Positions 32,601-44,252 of a DNA stretch of 44,267 bases are shown here, one piece after another. The stretch is from Auxenochlorella pyrenoidosa (taxonomy: Eukaryota; Chlorophyta; Trebouxiophyceae; Chlorellales; Chlorellaceae): NCBI GenBank assembly GCA_001430745.1, contig KQ482032.1, positions 1,535,811 through 1,580,077 on the forward strand, read 5' to 3'. Under the pieces are notes generated by a model that saw only the letters and a list, made by a program, of their open reading frames with translations, had not been told where the DNA came from and searched no databases. Made by a program: the position numbers and the translations under genes. Each line of letters opens with the position of its first letter. The first letter of the stretch is position 1.

Positions 32601-34782
32601 CAGCCGGCCTGCCCACAGGGCAGCCGCATGCAGCTGCTGAGGGGTCGCCGGGTCCCGCCGGCGGGCCCGCCAGCCCCAGCAGCGGCGGCAGCAGCGGCGG
32701 CAGCAGCGGCGAGGGCGCCCTGAGCGTGATGACCCTGCTGGTTATGGAGTACTGCTCGCTGGGCAGCCTGCACAGGGCCATCGCTGCGGGGCGCTTCTTC
32801 CTGGACCGCCGCGCCAAGCTGCCCAACCTGGTGAGGTGGCCGGGCGTACCGTCATGGGGGGTGGGCGCAGAGGGGAGCGGCCGGGGCGCACCTGCACAAT
32901 GCCGACCTCTGCATGAAGCAGTGCCACGTGCTGGCCAGGCGCTGCACCCGCCCTGTCTTGTTTGCCAGCCAAGCTGCCGCCCTTCAACCTCCCCCCCCCC
33001 CGCCAGCAGGACTGGGCAGCCCGCACCGCCCTGGACATCGCGCGGGGGCTGGCCCACCTGCACGGCGAGTGCCGGCTGGTGCACCGCGACGTGTCCACCA
33101 ACAACGTGCTGCTGGCGCCAGACCCCGCTGACCCGCGCGGGTTCAGGGCCAAGCTGTCCGACTTCGGTGAGTGGGGCAGGGGAGGCCCTGGCGGCCTAAC
33201 AGGGCTGGCCTGGCCCTGCCTGTGTGGCGGATGCGGCACCCAGCCGGCGCCCCGGTATCGGTGGATATGCAGAGGGGGCAGCAGGCTTTCCAGCGTGGCC
33301 AGCCCCGTCGGGCATGCGCGCGCTGGGGCTGCCTGGTGGGCAGGCTGGCAGCCGAGGCCTGGTGCCTGCTCCCGGGCTGTGCAGGCCTGGCCACACTGCT
33401 GCATGACCGGCAGACGCACCAGACGTCCCAGCTCAAGGGCACAACAGACTTCATGCCGCCGGGTGGGTGCCGTTGTTGCGCGTTGGCGGGGGGCAGGGGT
33501 ACGGGTGCGCTGCTGTGGGCAGCTGCAGATGCTGCCCTGCTGGCAGGTGGCTGCCAGCGCAGGGCTTGGCGCACTTTGCGATTCGCAGGTAGCTGCTGCA
33601 TCTCTGGGTGGCAGGCAGCTGTGGGCATGCTAGGGGCACTGGCACCTTGACAGCCCCGCCTGGAGGGCTGGCTTGCTCTGCCTGCCCCCACGCGGCATCG
33701 TTTGTGGCCCCTGGCTGCAGAGATTTTCACGCTGGGCGAGGTGCGCTTTGCGCAGGATGTCTACGGGCTGGGCGTCACACGTGAGAGGGCCGGGTGCTGC
33801 ATTTGACAATGAGCTGGCAGCAAATGCGTCCTAGGCGCTAGGCCATCAAGGGGCCCGGTATGTTGAGCCTGGCCTGGCGAGCTGCCTGGCTGCACCTGGA
33901 TGCACAGCCCGTCGCTCCGTAAGGATGGACAGCCCCACCGTGCTGTGAACATGAGTGTTCGACTAGTGGGCTGAATATTCCGTTGTCGCCCTCCTCCCGG
34001 GTGCCGCTGCAGTGTTCTGGATGTGCACCGGGGAGAGCCCATACGCAGGGCTGGCCCCCTTCCAGGTGGGCGGCCGTGGCGCGCCTGCTAGTGGGAGCTC
34101 GGGGCAGCTGAAAGCCTGCCAAGGGCCGCCCTGCCAAACCTGCTGGTTGGCTGCTCCGGCCATGCCCTGCGCCCAGTTGCTGGCTGGGCGGCCGCCCTGC
34201 CGGCTGGTGCAGGCTGGCTGCTCAACCGCGGCCCTGCTAGCCAACACCACCCTCCCACCCTCCTTTGACCCCACCCACCCCCTCCGCCCCTTCCTTCGTC
34301 CCACCAACATCACCCTCCCACCCTTTGTCCCCGCCCACCCCGTGCAGGTGGTGGGCAGGAAGCTGGAGGAGGTGCACAAGAGGGCGCGGCTGGCCATGCC
34401 GCCCGCCGTGCCCACCAGCCTGCAGTTCCTGGTGTGGGACTGCACGCACTGGGACCCGTGCGCCAGGTGTGTGCGAGCGTGCGCACGTGTGTGCGCCCAC
34501 TCGTCTGTGTGGTTCTGGTCGGAGGGGCGGCCAGGGGTGCATGCATGTGTGTGGGCTGACGCGGAGCGGCAGCTGCTCGTGCCGCCCTTTGGCGCGTGCC
34601 TGCGCCGCCTGTTACGTGGCTGTCACTGATGTGCGTGGTCGCCGCTCCCTCTGGAACCCCGCTTGCCCGCCTCCCCCTGCAGGCCCGAGGCATGGCAGGT
34701 TGCCAACCGGCTCGAAGCCCTGCTGGCTGCTGGCTTTGGGACAGCAGAGACGAGCCGGGCCTCCAAGGCATCCAGCGCGTGA
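29682..34782 (+). CDS. Receptor-like protein kinase (signal peptide, ectodomain, one TM, kinase)
   Basis: Exon 1 (29682-29774) encodes a signal peptide (GACLVLCCLSAISTVHG). It joins in phase to 30110-30287 (DVTCPRELHSAL..), then 30495-30712, 30881 onward and about 31092 onward. These give a roughly 250-residue ectodomain with N-glycosylation sequons and beta-strand-like stretches. Exon 31361-31498 holds the transmembrane segment ASALVATLLAAAAALYYLM. The kinase starts with GQGTFGRVF (joined across the intron before 32061), then VAVKIIEI (catalytic Lys). It continues LVMEYCSLGSLH, VHRDVSTNNVLL (HRD and Asn), KLSDFG, GTTDFMPP joined to EIFTLGE (APE equivalent), DVYGLGV, and WDCTHWDPCARPEAW (subdomain XI Arg). 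All catalytic residues are present. It looks like a tyrosine-kinase-like Ser/Thr kinase. A ~75-residue Gln/Gly/Ser-rich insert lies between beta-4 and beta-5. Exon limits between 30713 and 31360 are uncertain. Confidence 0.82.
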
Positions 34783-35703
34783 CGCCCCCCTGCACCGCTT
34801 CTGTTGCCGTCCAGCTGCTGATCGCTGCCGGCACGGGCAGCCCCCTCAGAATCCTCCTCAACCCTGTCGCTGCCATGCCGCCGCATTCGCTTGCGCCCCT
34901 GCTTCCTTGGCCTGTCGAGGTGGCATTGTCACTGAATTCATGGCACTGTCTCAACCTAATACAAACACACGCTGTTTTCACTGTGGCCATAAGCCCTGCT
35001 GTCCCTCGCTGCTCTGCCGACTTGATTTACAAGCATGCACCGAGCGCATTGCTGGTAGACTTACTCTGCATGTTGTGCCCTGTTGATTTGGTCACTCCTT
35101 TCGTCTGCACTGCACACCATGATTTTCCTGCACCTGCCCACGTGCGTTCCTGTTTCCTGATGAACCCGAGCGCTCTCCATCCAGCGCTCCTTAGTGTCAG
35201 CGCTATCCCATTGCGTTCTCAGCTCCTCTGCTGTTCTTCCTTCACTCCTCTCATACCCACTATTTCAGTCACATAACACCCTCATTGTGCACAAATACAT
35301 TATCTGAGAGCAAAATTGATCAGCCATGTCTGTAACGCTGCCCCGCTCAGGGGCTTTGCCTCTGGCTGCAACCCATCACCCAGCTGGCGGCGCCGCCACT
35401 CCAGCTACCGCATGCGTGAATGAATGGCGCTCTGATGGGACCGTCGTTTCAGAGCACGTCCTCTCATTGAGGTTTTGACAAGCGGAGACCTTCAAACAGA
35501 CAAAGAGACTTGAACCGCGAACCACCTTCGCCCTGCGGTCGGCGCAGGTGCGTGATGCCTCCCTGTATGCCTTGCCGAGGGGATGCTCGCCAGTCCAGAT
35601 CGCCAACATGTGCGGCCCGCTACTGCCGCCGCTGCCACGGGCCGCCCGCTCGCTGCACCTCTGTGCACCTTGCTCCCTTGGTTGCAGGCAGCGCCAAGTT
35701 GCC
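34783..35703. other. Spacer between the kinase and MMS19 genes
   Basis: About 920 bp containing the kinase 3' UTR and MMS19 promoter. A TGTAA motif, the green-algal polyadenylation signal, occurs at 35332-35336. An acceptor-like gttgcag ends at 35687, just upstream of the MMS19 ATG, suggesting a 5' UTR intron. The rest shows nothing. Confidence 0.45.
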
Positions 35704-38700
35704 ATGGCAGCCAGTGCGGCCCTGCCCGCCTGGGCGCCTGTGCTACACGACCTGGTGGTGAACGAGCCGGCCTCGGAGCAGGCCGGCAAGGAGCGCATGG
35801 GCGAGCTGCTGGCGGCGATCGTCTCTGCCGGTGGCGCCAGCGGTGCTGGCGACGCGCCTGCTGGCGTGACGCGTGTTGTCCGGCTTGTGGAGGCGCTGGG
35901 GCCTTACTTGACGAGCGAGAACGATGCGCAGCGCGCACGTGCTACGGCGGTGCTGGCAGAGGTGGGCCCATGCCCCGGGGTTGTGGGTGCTGGTCCATGC
36001 GGTTGTCGCCGCGCGACTGGGCGGGGCATGTTCCTGCCTTGAGCAGCCACAGCCTCTTTCCTGCCTGCGCGGCCCTTGCCCCTGCCTCAGGTGGTGGAGG
36101 AGCTGCCTGCCTGCGCCAGCACGGCAGGTGAGGTGTCGCACCTGTCCCAGTTCTTCACGGCGCGGCTGACAGACTGGCCCGCCGTGCGCGGCGCCCTGCG
36201 CGGCTGCCTGGCGCTCGTGAGCCGCGCACACGAGCCCGCAGCGGGGCCAGCGGCAGGAGCAGGGCCAGGCGCGCTCGAGGCGTCGCCGGAGCAGCGGTCG
36301 CAGCGGCAGGGCGAGCCGGGGCGGGGCGGGCTGCCGGCGCCGGAGGGGGGCGAGGTGGCTGAGCTGATGCGGGTGTGCGTGGGGCACGTGTTCATTCGCG
36401 CGCTGGCGCAGCCCGACCGCGCGCTGGCGCTGCGCCTGCTGTGCGTCGCCACGGGGCGGTACGGCCACGCCCTGCTGGGCGCCAACCTGGACCTGCTCGA
36501 GTACCTCATCTCCTCGGGTGGGGCCGGGTGCCTTCCTGGCGGGCATGGACTGGGCGCTCTGTCAGCGCCGTTGTTTGAGGAGCAGTGGGGAGGGGAGGTA
36601 TAAGCTCGACTAAGCAGTCCTGCATCAGGCTATCGCATGCCGGTCTGCCGATTTTCCCACTATGCTGCCGCCCGCGCAAGTGCTGGCGTCTTCACACCCC
36701 TTGCTCTACTGAGCTCACCTCCGCTGCCTCGCTGCCGCAGTGGATGGCGAGAAGGACCCGCGCTGCCTGCTGCTGTGCTTCGAGGCAGTCCAGGCGCTGC
36801 TGGCGCTGTACCACCGCCAGCCAGAGGAGTCGCTGTGCCACGAGCGCCTGGAGGTGGGGCGGTGCCCAGTTCTCTGTGTGGGGCTGAGGGAATCTGAGCC
36901 AGCGCTCATGGGGTGTGCGCAGCTTGCCTCATGTGCTGGCGCCCGGGCCCAATCGCATGCACACCCAGCTGCCTCGCCGGAGGAGCAGCGCGGGGGCGGG
37001 CCTCCAGCTTATCTTTCGCTATCAGGATGGGAGGCAATTGGGGTAGTTTGCTGCGCTGCCAGCGCTGAAGAGGAGAGCACCGCCCTGCGCTGGCTGGGGC
37101 CTTCAGCCAGGTGACCATGTGCACCGCGCTCTGTCGTGCGCATGCCCCCGACTCCCCCTGGCGGTGGGCACCCTGCAGGAGTCTGCGGAGGAGCTGTTTG
37201 AGGTACTGGCCTGCTATTTCCCCGTCACTTTCAACCCGCCGCCGGGCGACCCAAACAGGTGACACACGGGGGTGCAGCTGCACTGGCAACATGCTGCTCC
37301 GGTGATTCATATCAGCAGCATTCCTCCACATGTCACGAGGACCGCGCCTTGCCTTGCCAGTCAGCGGCGTGTGCTGCCAGCCCGGCACCAAGCCCCCCCA
37401 CCAGCCCGCCCTCCCCACCCCCGCAGGATCACCCGGGAGGTTCTGGCTGCGGGCCTGCAGGCCAGCCTGGCAGCGGAGCCCCTCTTTGCGCCCTTCCTGG
37501 TCCCCCTGGCCATGGAGAAACTGGGCTCGGCGCTGAGGTGAGGCTCAAGGCTTGATGCCCAGAGGGCTTGCTCTTGAGCAAGGGGCAAGCAGCGCAGGCA
37601 CCGCCTAGCGTCTCGCCATGGCCCCACGCCTTCCGTCATCGGCATTCTGCAGCCGCCCTGCCTGCCGAGGGCGGCAACTCTAGCCCTGCTCTGCAACATT
37701 GCATGCCCTGCGCTGCCGCCTGCAGGCAGGCCAAGCTTGACTCGCTCTCCCTGCTGGGCGCCTGCGCTGCCGGCTACGGCCCCGGCCCGCTTGCTCCCTT
37801 CACAAGCACCCTCTGGGCGGCTTTGCGTTCCGAGCTGGCCGCGCCTGCAGCCGAGGGCCTGCTGCCCGCTGACGTGCCGGCGGCAGATGAGGTAGCAGCC
37901 GCCGCTGCCGCCTGCCTGGAGCGCTGCGTGGCGGCATTCCAGCAAGGGCAGGGCGAGGCTGCCAGCCTGGCGGATGCGGTACTGGCAGACCACAGCATGC
38001 AGGACATGCTGGCGTGCATACGTTCCCCGGGCCAGGACGCAGCAAAGCACCGGCGCAGCACGCAGCGCGCCAAGGCCGGCGCGCGCGCCGCTGCCGCGCT
38101 GTGCCGGGCCGGCGGGGCGGCTGCAGCCAAGGCGCTGCGCCAGCTGCTGCCGCCGCTGCTGGATGAGGTGGCTATGCACGAAGGCGGGGCAGCTCCTGGC
38201 GGCAGCACCGGCGCCAGCTGGCAGCCGCAGTGCCTGGGCTGGGCAGCCGTGGTGGAGCTGTTGCAGGCAGCTGCAGCGGCACCACCTGCTGACACCAGCA
38301 TCGATGCTGCACTGCTGCAGCGTGTCGTATCAGCTGCAGCAGCAGCCCTTGCGAACATCGCTACTGAGCAGGCTGCTGCTGCACACGACGCCATGGATGT
38401 GGACGCCTCGGAGGTTGCTGGGTTGGCAGCCCCTGGCGCCAACCAATGGCCTGTTGCGCCCGCAGACTGCACCTGGCAGCACGCAGCAACGCTCCAGCTG
38501 GCAGTGCTAGGTGCCGTGTTTGGCAGCCCGGCTCTAGCTGCAGCCGTGCAGCCTGCACAGGCCGAGGCAGCAGTTGGCAGCGTGCTGCAGCTGCTGGCAG
38601 TGCCCAACCTGTCACAGCAGCAGCAGGCAGCGGCAGTGAGGCCACTGGCAGCCCTTGCATGCAGCTCCCACAGTGCCCTGCTTGCGGCCTGCGCTCTGCC

Positions 38701-40637
38701 GCAGCTCATGGCGGCAGCAGAGGAGCCGGAATCAGCAGCAGCCGCGCTGGAAGCGCTCCAGGCACTGGCTGCTGCCAGCAGCAGTTTGCAGGCTGAGATA
38801 GTGGCAGACCTCGACGGCGCCATCCAGCGCCAGCTGCGGGCAGCAGCAGCTGAGGCGGAAGGTTCAGGTGGCACGGCACAGCTGCTGCAGCAGCTGCTGA
38901 AGGCTGCTGCCACCATAATTACCGGCGCCGCCTCCTTGTCAGCATCAGCATCATCGGCCAGCGATGCAACAGGACAGGCAGGCGAGGCAGGAGAGAGTTC
39001 AGGTGCATTTTTGAAGCTGGGCGAACACCTGTTCGAGGCTGCCTCCCACCTGCCCCAGTCAGCAGCTGCAGCCGCCAGCCCCACTTTGCAGTCGGCCTGC
39101 GCTGAACTGGCATATCATGCCGTGCGCAGTGCAGCAGCTGCGCAGCAGGCACCCCTGGCTGCCGCCGCTGCTGCTGCGCTGCAGACAGGTCCACAGCCAT
39201 GCTTGCAGGCGTGCATTGCCTGTGCTCTGCTGGTGCCCCTGAGGCCAGAGGCAGTCGGTGCCCTCCCGGGCGGACCAGCAGCGCCGCTTGTGGGGAGGCT
39301 GGTGCAGCTGGCAGCCGGGCAGCAGCAGGAGGGGCCCGCAGCCCAGTGGGCGGCTTTGGCAGCTGCAGCACTGCTGAACAAGTGGCCGGGAGGTGAGCTC
39401 GCCTCCAGGGTACTCCAGTCAGGGTTCTGTTTGTGCTGCTCATGGCTCTCCATGCTTGCCGCTAGCTGTATCATGTGGCCTGCACACCTGTCCTGCCCAA
39501 AATCAAGCAGTCTGCCGCCCTTCCATCTGCAGACGCGGCCAGCCTTGTGCAGTGCTGTGCAGCAGTGCTGCAGGGGCAGCTCTACCCGGCGTGCGGCCTG
39601 GCAAGCGCTGAATCAAGCAGCGCCGCTGGACACGGCTCGCTCCCCGCCGCTGCACCGGCTGCCTGGGCGTGCCTGGCAGCAGTGGTTAGAGGCCTAGCTA
39701 TGCGCGGCCAGCGTGAGGCAGATGGCGCTGTCGGCAGGGCAATAGCCGCCCTGGATGCTGCAGCGCAGCAGTGGCAGGAGGAGCCGGCAGGCGCGGCGAT
39801 CGGGGGCGTCACGGCTGCGGCGCACTTCCTGGGTGCCGTCTTGGAAGGCACAGCAGCGGGCGCAGCAGGCGGCCAGCCCGGCCTCGGCAAGCAGTCGTTT
39901 GCCACCTGCAAGCCGCTCTGGCAGCAGCGGCTGTACACCGCAGCTGCAGGCCAGCTGCTGCCGCTGCTACAGCGCAGCTTTGAAGCCAGTGCGCAGCGGC
40001 CAGCGGGGGCAGGCAGGAGCGCAGCGCACACGGCCACAGGCTCCCCCGCCCTGCTGCTGGCGCTGGGGCACATGCTGCAGGCAGCGCCGGCGGGTGTGCT
40101 GCAGCAGGACCAGGGGCGCATGCTGCCCTGGCTGCTGCAGTGCCTGGCCGCGCTCCAGCACGGCCCGCTGGCAGATGGGGCACTCCTGCACGCGCTGCTG
40201 CTGCTGCTGAGCAACTCGCTGATGAGCGAAGCAGGTGGGTGGCACTCTTAGGTGCCTTGCCACCGCGCAGGAGAAGCATGCGTTTTGTAGTATAGTGCTT
40301 TGCTTACTGTAGTGCGGCACATCGGCATGTCGCGTCCCTGCTAACGTGTCTCTGCTTGCTCCTGCCTCCTGCTGCCCTCGCAGGCCGGAGGCAGGACGAG
40401 TCTGAGCTGCTGCCGCAGCTGGTGCCCGCCCTGCTGGGCGCGGCGCGCTTCCGCCCCTCTGCCGCCGTGCGGGAGACCGCCCTGCAGTGCCTGCTGCTCC
40501 TGCTGGAGCTGCCCTACGCCGCGCTGCACCCGTACCGCCGAGAGGTGGCCCGGGTGCTGTCTGCCGCTGTGGACGACAGCAGGCGCAGCGTGCGGCTGCA
40601 GGCGGCGCGGGTGCGCCAGGCCTGGGCTGCCCCCTGA
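35704..40637 (+). CDS. MMS19: MMS19 cytosolic Fe-S assembly targeting factor
   Basis: Eight exons close to 1203 aa: 35704-35961, 36091-36517, 36741-36853, 37179-37258, 37427-37537, 37726-39392, 39533-40234 and 40384-40637. The start has a strong context (gccATGGCA). The N-terminal part matches MMS19 closely: ALGPYLTSENDAQRARA, then EKDPRCLLLCFEAVQALL, ELFEVLACYFPVTFNPPPGD, REVLAAGLQASLAAEPLF and EKLGSAL joined to RQAKLDSLSLLGAC. The C-terminal HEAT repeats end RREVARVLSAAVDDSRRSVR, as in the family. MMS19 belongs to the CIA targeting complex and delivers Fe-S clusters to DNA polymerases, helicases and glycosylases. The central region (38040-39390) is unusually Ala- and Gln-rich and diverged. 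Family length is near 1000-1150 aa, so this one is slightly long. Tail-to-tail with the next gene. Confidence 0.93.
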
Positions 40638-40945
40638 GGGCGGCTGTGCCGGCAGGCAAGCGAGCTGTGTGCGTCCGTAATGCCAGGCCGGCCAGCGGCC
40701 CTTGCACCCTTTGTGTACCAGACAACTGAGTCTGTTGACATCAGGTGCTGAGGCAGACGCCCAGTCTGTCTGTCTGAATGCATGCCAAGTTCACAGTAAT
40801 TGTCAAGCAGGCGATTGAACGGTGCAGGCAGGGGCACAGCAGTTGGCTTGAAAACTTTCAGTGTGTGGTGATCGAATGAGGAGTGCTTGGGTCACCCTCG
40901 CTGAGAGCTGTGAATGCAGCACATTCTTGCTGAGCCGCTGCGCCC

Positions 40946-43312
40946 TCACTTCCGGCGGCGCAGCTCGCGAGTCGTGCCAGCCGCCGCCTCCTCGCCCGCG
41001 CCGGCGCCCTCTGTTGCCTCGCCCGCCGCGGCGGCTGCCGCCTCTGCCTGCTGCCTTGCCACGCGGCGGTAGTAGCGGGAGCGCAGGCCCTGGTGGATGC
41101 CCATGACCTGCGCGGCAGGGGGCGTGGGGGGGGGGGGGGTAGGCATAAGGCCGGGGGGAGGCACCGCAGAAGCCCAGTCGAGCACAGCAGACACAGCGGT
41201 TGAGTCACGCGCAACACGGCAGAACAGCTTGCGGCACACTGCGGAAAACCAGGTGGGGAGCCCGCCGGGCGCCCCGCACGCCGCGCACCTGCCGCCTGAT
41301 GATCCACTCGGGCGCCAGCCGCACAAACGCCTGCTGCAGCCCGTGGAACCAGTAGGGCGTGAAGCTGCCCTCCCGGCCGATCTGGCGCACCGCGGCGGCC
41401 GCCCAGGCGTCGGGGGTGGGGGCGTCCAGGCGGGCGCGCCTGCATGCGCGGGCGGGACCGGGAGCGAGGGCTGTCAGGTCCTGGGATGGGCGCGCTTGGT
41501 GTAGGACAGGCGGGGTGGACGCAGGTGCCTTGCTACTGATGTGTAGGCGGCAGGTGCGCTGATGGCTGCCTCTTTGGGGTCGCTAGGCAGGCATGGCGCT
41601 GGCCGTCAAGGGGGGGGACGCATCGGCCCGCCGACATGCCCCGCCACAGGCAAGGGGGCCTGGCCCACCACATGCCAGCAGCGCTTGTTTGCGAGCGCAG
41701 GGGGGGTGGGGGGGGGGGGGGCACCTGATCTTCGACATCTTTGTCGCCACAAACAGGGGCGCCTGGTTCTGCACGCGCACGCCCAGCGGCGCGTACTCGG
41801 CGTCCAGCGAGCGGGAGAAGCAGTCGACAAAGGCCTTGGTGCCGGCGTAGACTGCAGCAGGGGTGGGTGGGTAGGGGGGTTGGGGGGTTGTGAAGGGGCG
41901 AGGCAAAGCGGGCGCAGGTGGCGGGCAAGGAGCCGCACCGGGGGGGAAGGAGACAGGCCAAGGGCGCAGGCGCTGAACGACCACCCAGACCGATGACAGC
42001 GCGGCTGCCACCCGGGGCAGCGGCGTTTGTGTGCGATGGCGGCAGGGGCCCACCCGACAGCAGGGGGGAGGCGGGGATGACCGTGGACACGCCGCTGCCG
42101 ACGTTGATGATGACGCCGCGGCCCCGCTCCTTCATGCCGGGCAGCACCATCTTGGACAGCTGCAGGGCGGGGCATGGCAGGGCAGGGGCCACGCATCTCG
42201 GCAGGCCATGCTGGCGGCCACAGCTGCGCCATCACGTATTGCTTCTTGCGAGGCTGCGTCACACGTCAGCCATCCCATACGCGCCTTCCCATAACACACA
42301 AGTGGGCGTCTTATGGCGGGGACCTCCCGCATGCGCGGCCAGTACGTGCCCTGCGCGCGCCGGCACCCGGCCGCCCACCATGACGGGCACCAGGGCGTTG
42401 ATGGCCAGCATGTCGTGCAGAGCGGCGTCGTCGGTGTCGGCCAGGTACTCGGGGTGGTCGTACGACACGCCCGCGTTGTTCACCAGGATGCCCACCTGCT
42501 CGGGGCAAGCGGGGGGTTGGGTAAGTGGGGGGGTTCAGAGAGCAAGGGAGCGGGGGATTGAGCAAGGAACGCAGCCAGGGAGGGAGCGAGGGTGCTGGAG
42601 CGGGGGATTCAGCCTGCTCCACTGGAAATGGGCATCATTGTGGACATGAGCCTGCCAGCAAGCCTCCATGCGCGCTGGCCAGCACCCAGCTGCCCACTGC
42701 GGGGCGGCGTCTTGCCTCCAGGCCCTCCAGGGCGGCGCCGATCTTTGCAAAGGTGTCGGGCGTCGCCTTGCTCAGGTCGGCGGGGCAGATGCGGGTGTCC
42801 ACGCCGTACCTCTCCCGCAGCTCCGCGGCGCAGTCCTGGAGCTTGGACTCGGTGCGGGAGATGAGGACGAGGTTGAGGCCTGCAGGAGCGGGGGAGGACC
42901 GCGTAATGGCGCTGCGGCAGGCGCGGAGAGCCGGTGTAGCCAGTAGCATGCATGGCAATCCTGCACTCAGCTGCCAGGCTTCAGGCCACGACCCTGCTCA
43001 TCACAGCCTTTCCCAGACTCTGATCAATGCAAGCCGGCAGGCCCCACCCTTGCGCGCTAGCTGCTTGCAGTAGGCCTTGCCGATGCCATCGGTTGCGCCC
43101 GTCACCACCGCCCAGGCGCCGTAGCGCTTCAGGTTGCGCCCAGGGCGCAGCCAGTAGGCGTACGCGAAGCGGATCACCCCGATGGTCGCGCGCAGGGCTG
43201 TCAGGGCCACCAGCAGCAGGCCAAGAGCAAGGATGGCGGCGCCAGCTCGGGCGGCGATCAGCCCGCGCAGCTGGGTCTCCAGCAGCTGCTGGATCTCCCC
43301 GACAGTCGGCAT
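40946..43312 (-). CDS. Very-long-chain 3-oxoacyl-CoA reductase (SDR, HSD17B12/KCR type)
   Basis: Seven exons close to 367 aa: 43312-43048, 42879-42716, 42495-42367, 42159-42054, 41851-41725, 41439-41289 and 41107-40946. An in-frame ATG at 43324 would add four residues. An N-terminal membrane segment ([16 protein letters not shown]) precedes the NADPH-binding [32 protein letters not shown], the catalytic Ser in INVGSGVS, and YAGTK (Tyr and Lys of the active site) follow. [15 protein letters not shown] and a Lys/Arg/Ala-rich tail end the protein. The enzyme reduces 3-ketoacyl-CoA in the ER fatty-acid elongase. It ends ELRRRK, an Arg/Lys tail in place of the usual KKxx ER signal. Intron 2 has a GC donor. 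Two introns end in C-runs of 12 or more before the acceptor. Confidence 0.94.
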
Positions 43313-43890
43313 GATCAGAGGCATTGAATACCAGGAAGCTGTGCTAGTGAAGCGACAGCAGCGCCAGGCCCTGCAGGCGCTGTTTGAACCAGCCAAGCCC
43401 TGAGAGAGCTCAGCAGGCGAAACTGACGAGTATTGGTTGCCAACGGCGGCCGATGGGCTTGCATGTTGGCAGGCCATGGCCGCCATGGCATCCGTGCTGA
43501 GGTGACGTGAGGGGTGCTCGCAAGCCTCGACAACTTTCAACTGCGACACATGAGGAGGGTGATGTGCCGGTCTCTGTAGTCTGACCAATTTGCAGTAGGA
43601 GCCCTCTTCACTCGTCGTCATCCAACTTCCAGGGGGCGTGATTACACCAGAGGAGGCAATGCAGTGAATTCACTGCCGGCCACAGGATTGATTTGGGAGA
43701 ATTAGTCTCGGATACTGCTCAGGCATTCGTTCCGTGATTGTTTTCGGGAGCGTATCAGCGAGCGCTAGGCAGGCCATTGATGGGGGGCAATGAGTCAAGC
43801 AAGATGCGTTCAACATGGGCAGCATTGTAGCAAAACTTTGGGGCAGATCAAAGCGAGGGTACAGGTCGGGGCAAGCGGGTCGGACAGATG
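43313..43890. other. Upstream region of the reductase gene
   Basis: About 580 bp with presumed reductase promoter and, if the edge exon below is real, its 3' UTR. No exon or repeat seen. Confidence 0.4.
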
Positions 43891-44111
43891 TCAGATAGGC
43901 ACAAAGGGCGTGGCACGTGCTGCGGGCCAGCCCACCTGGCGCACCAGTGGGCGTGCGGGCGGCTCACGCGGCAGAGGCCGCACGCCAATGGCGGTGCCAT
44001 TGTCGCCGCGTGCTGCTGCCCTGCTGAAGCTGCCAGCCACAACAAACCCACTCGGGCGCCTTGGCACTGGGGGCGAAGGCGCGGTGCAGGGGACCCTGCG
44101 CCGCCTGCAGG
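43891..44111 (-). CDS. Possible terminal exon of a minus-strand gene cut by the window edge
   Basis: An acceptor-like cttgcctgcag precedes an open frame that runs without a stop to TGA at 43893-43891. The frame reads PRRPSGFVVAGSFSRAAARG, then NGTAIGVRPLPREPP, and ends ARATPFVPI. Composition looks more protein-like than the two competing frames. No homology is recognised. The rest of the gene would lie beyond the right edge. Confidence 0.3.
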
Positions 44112-44216
44112 CAAGGTTGCGGGGAGGAGGGCGGGCCGGGAAGATTTAGGAAGGGGTGGGCCATGCCTTGGCGGGCACAGCTGGCGGCGCTTGCAAGCTG
44201 GGCCAGCAGAGGGCAG

Positions 44217-44252
44217 AAGCAGCAGCAGCAGCAGCAGTAGCAGCAGCAGCGG
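44217..44252. repeat. CAG trinucleotide repeat
   Basis: Near-perfect (agc)n with one tag interruption. On the minus strand it creates a poly-Leu frame that is an artefact of the repeat. Common in GC-rich algal genomes. Confidence 0.9.

Noticed and set aside
37774..39084. 436-codon minus-strand frame
   Set aside because: Antisense to the large Ala-rich exon of MMS19; Ser/Ala composition is the mirror of GC-rich codons.
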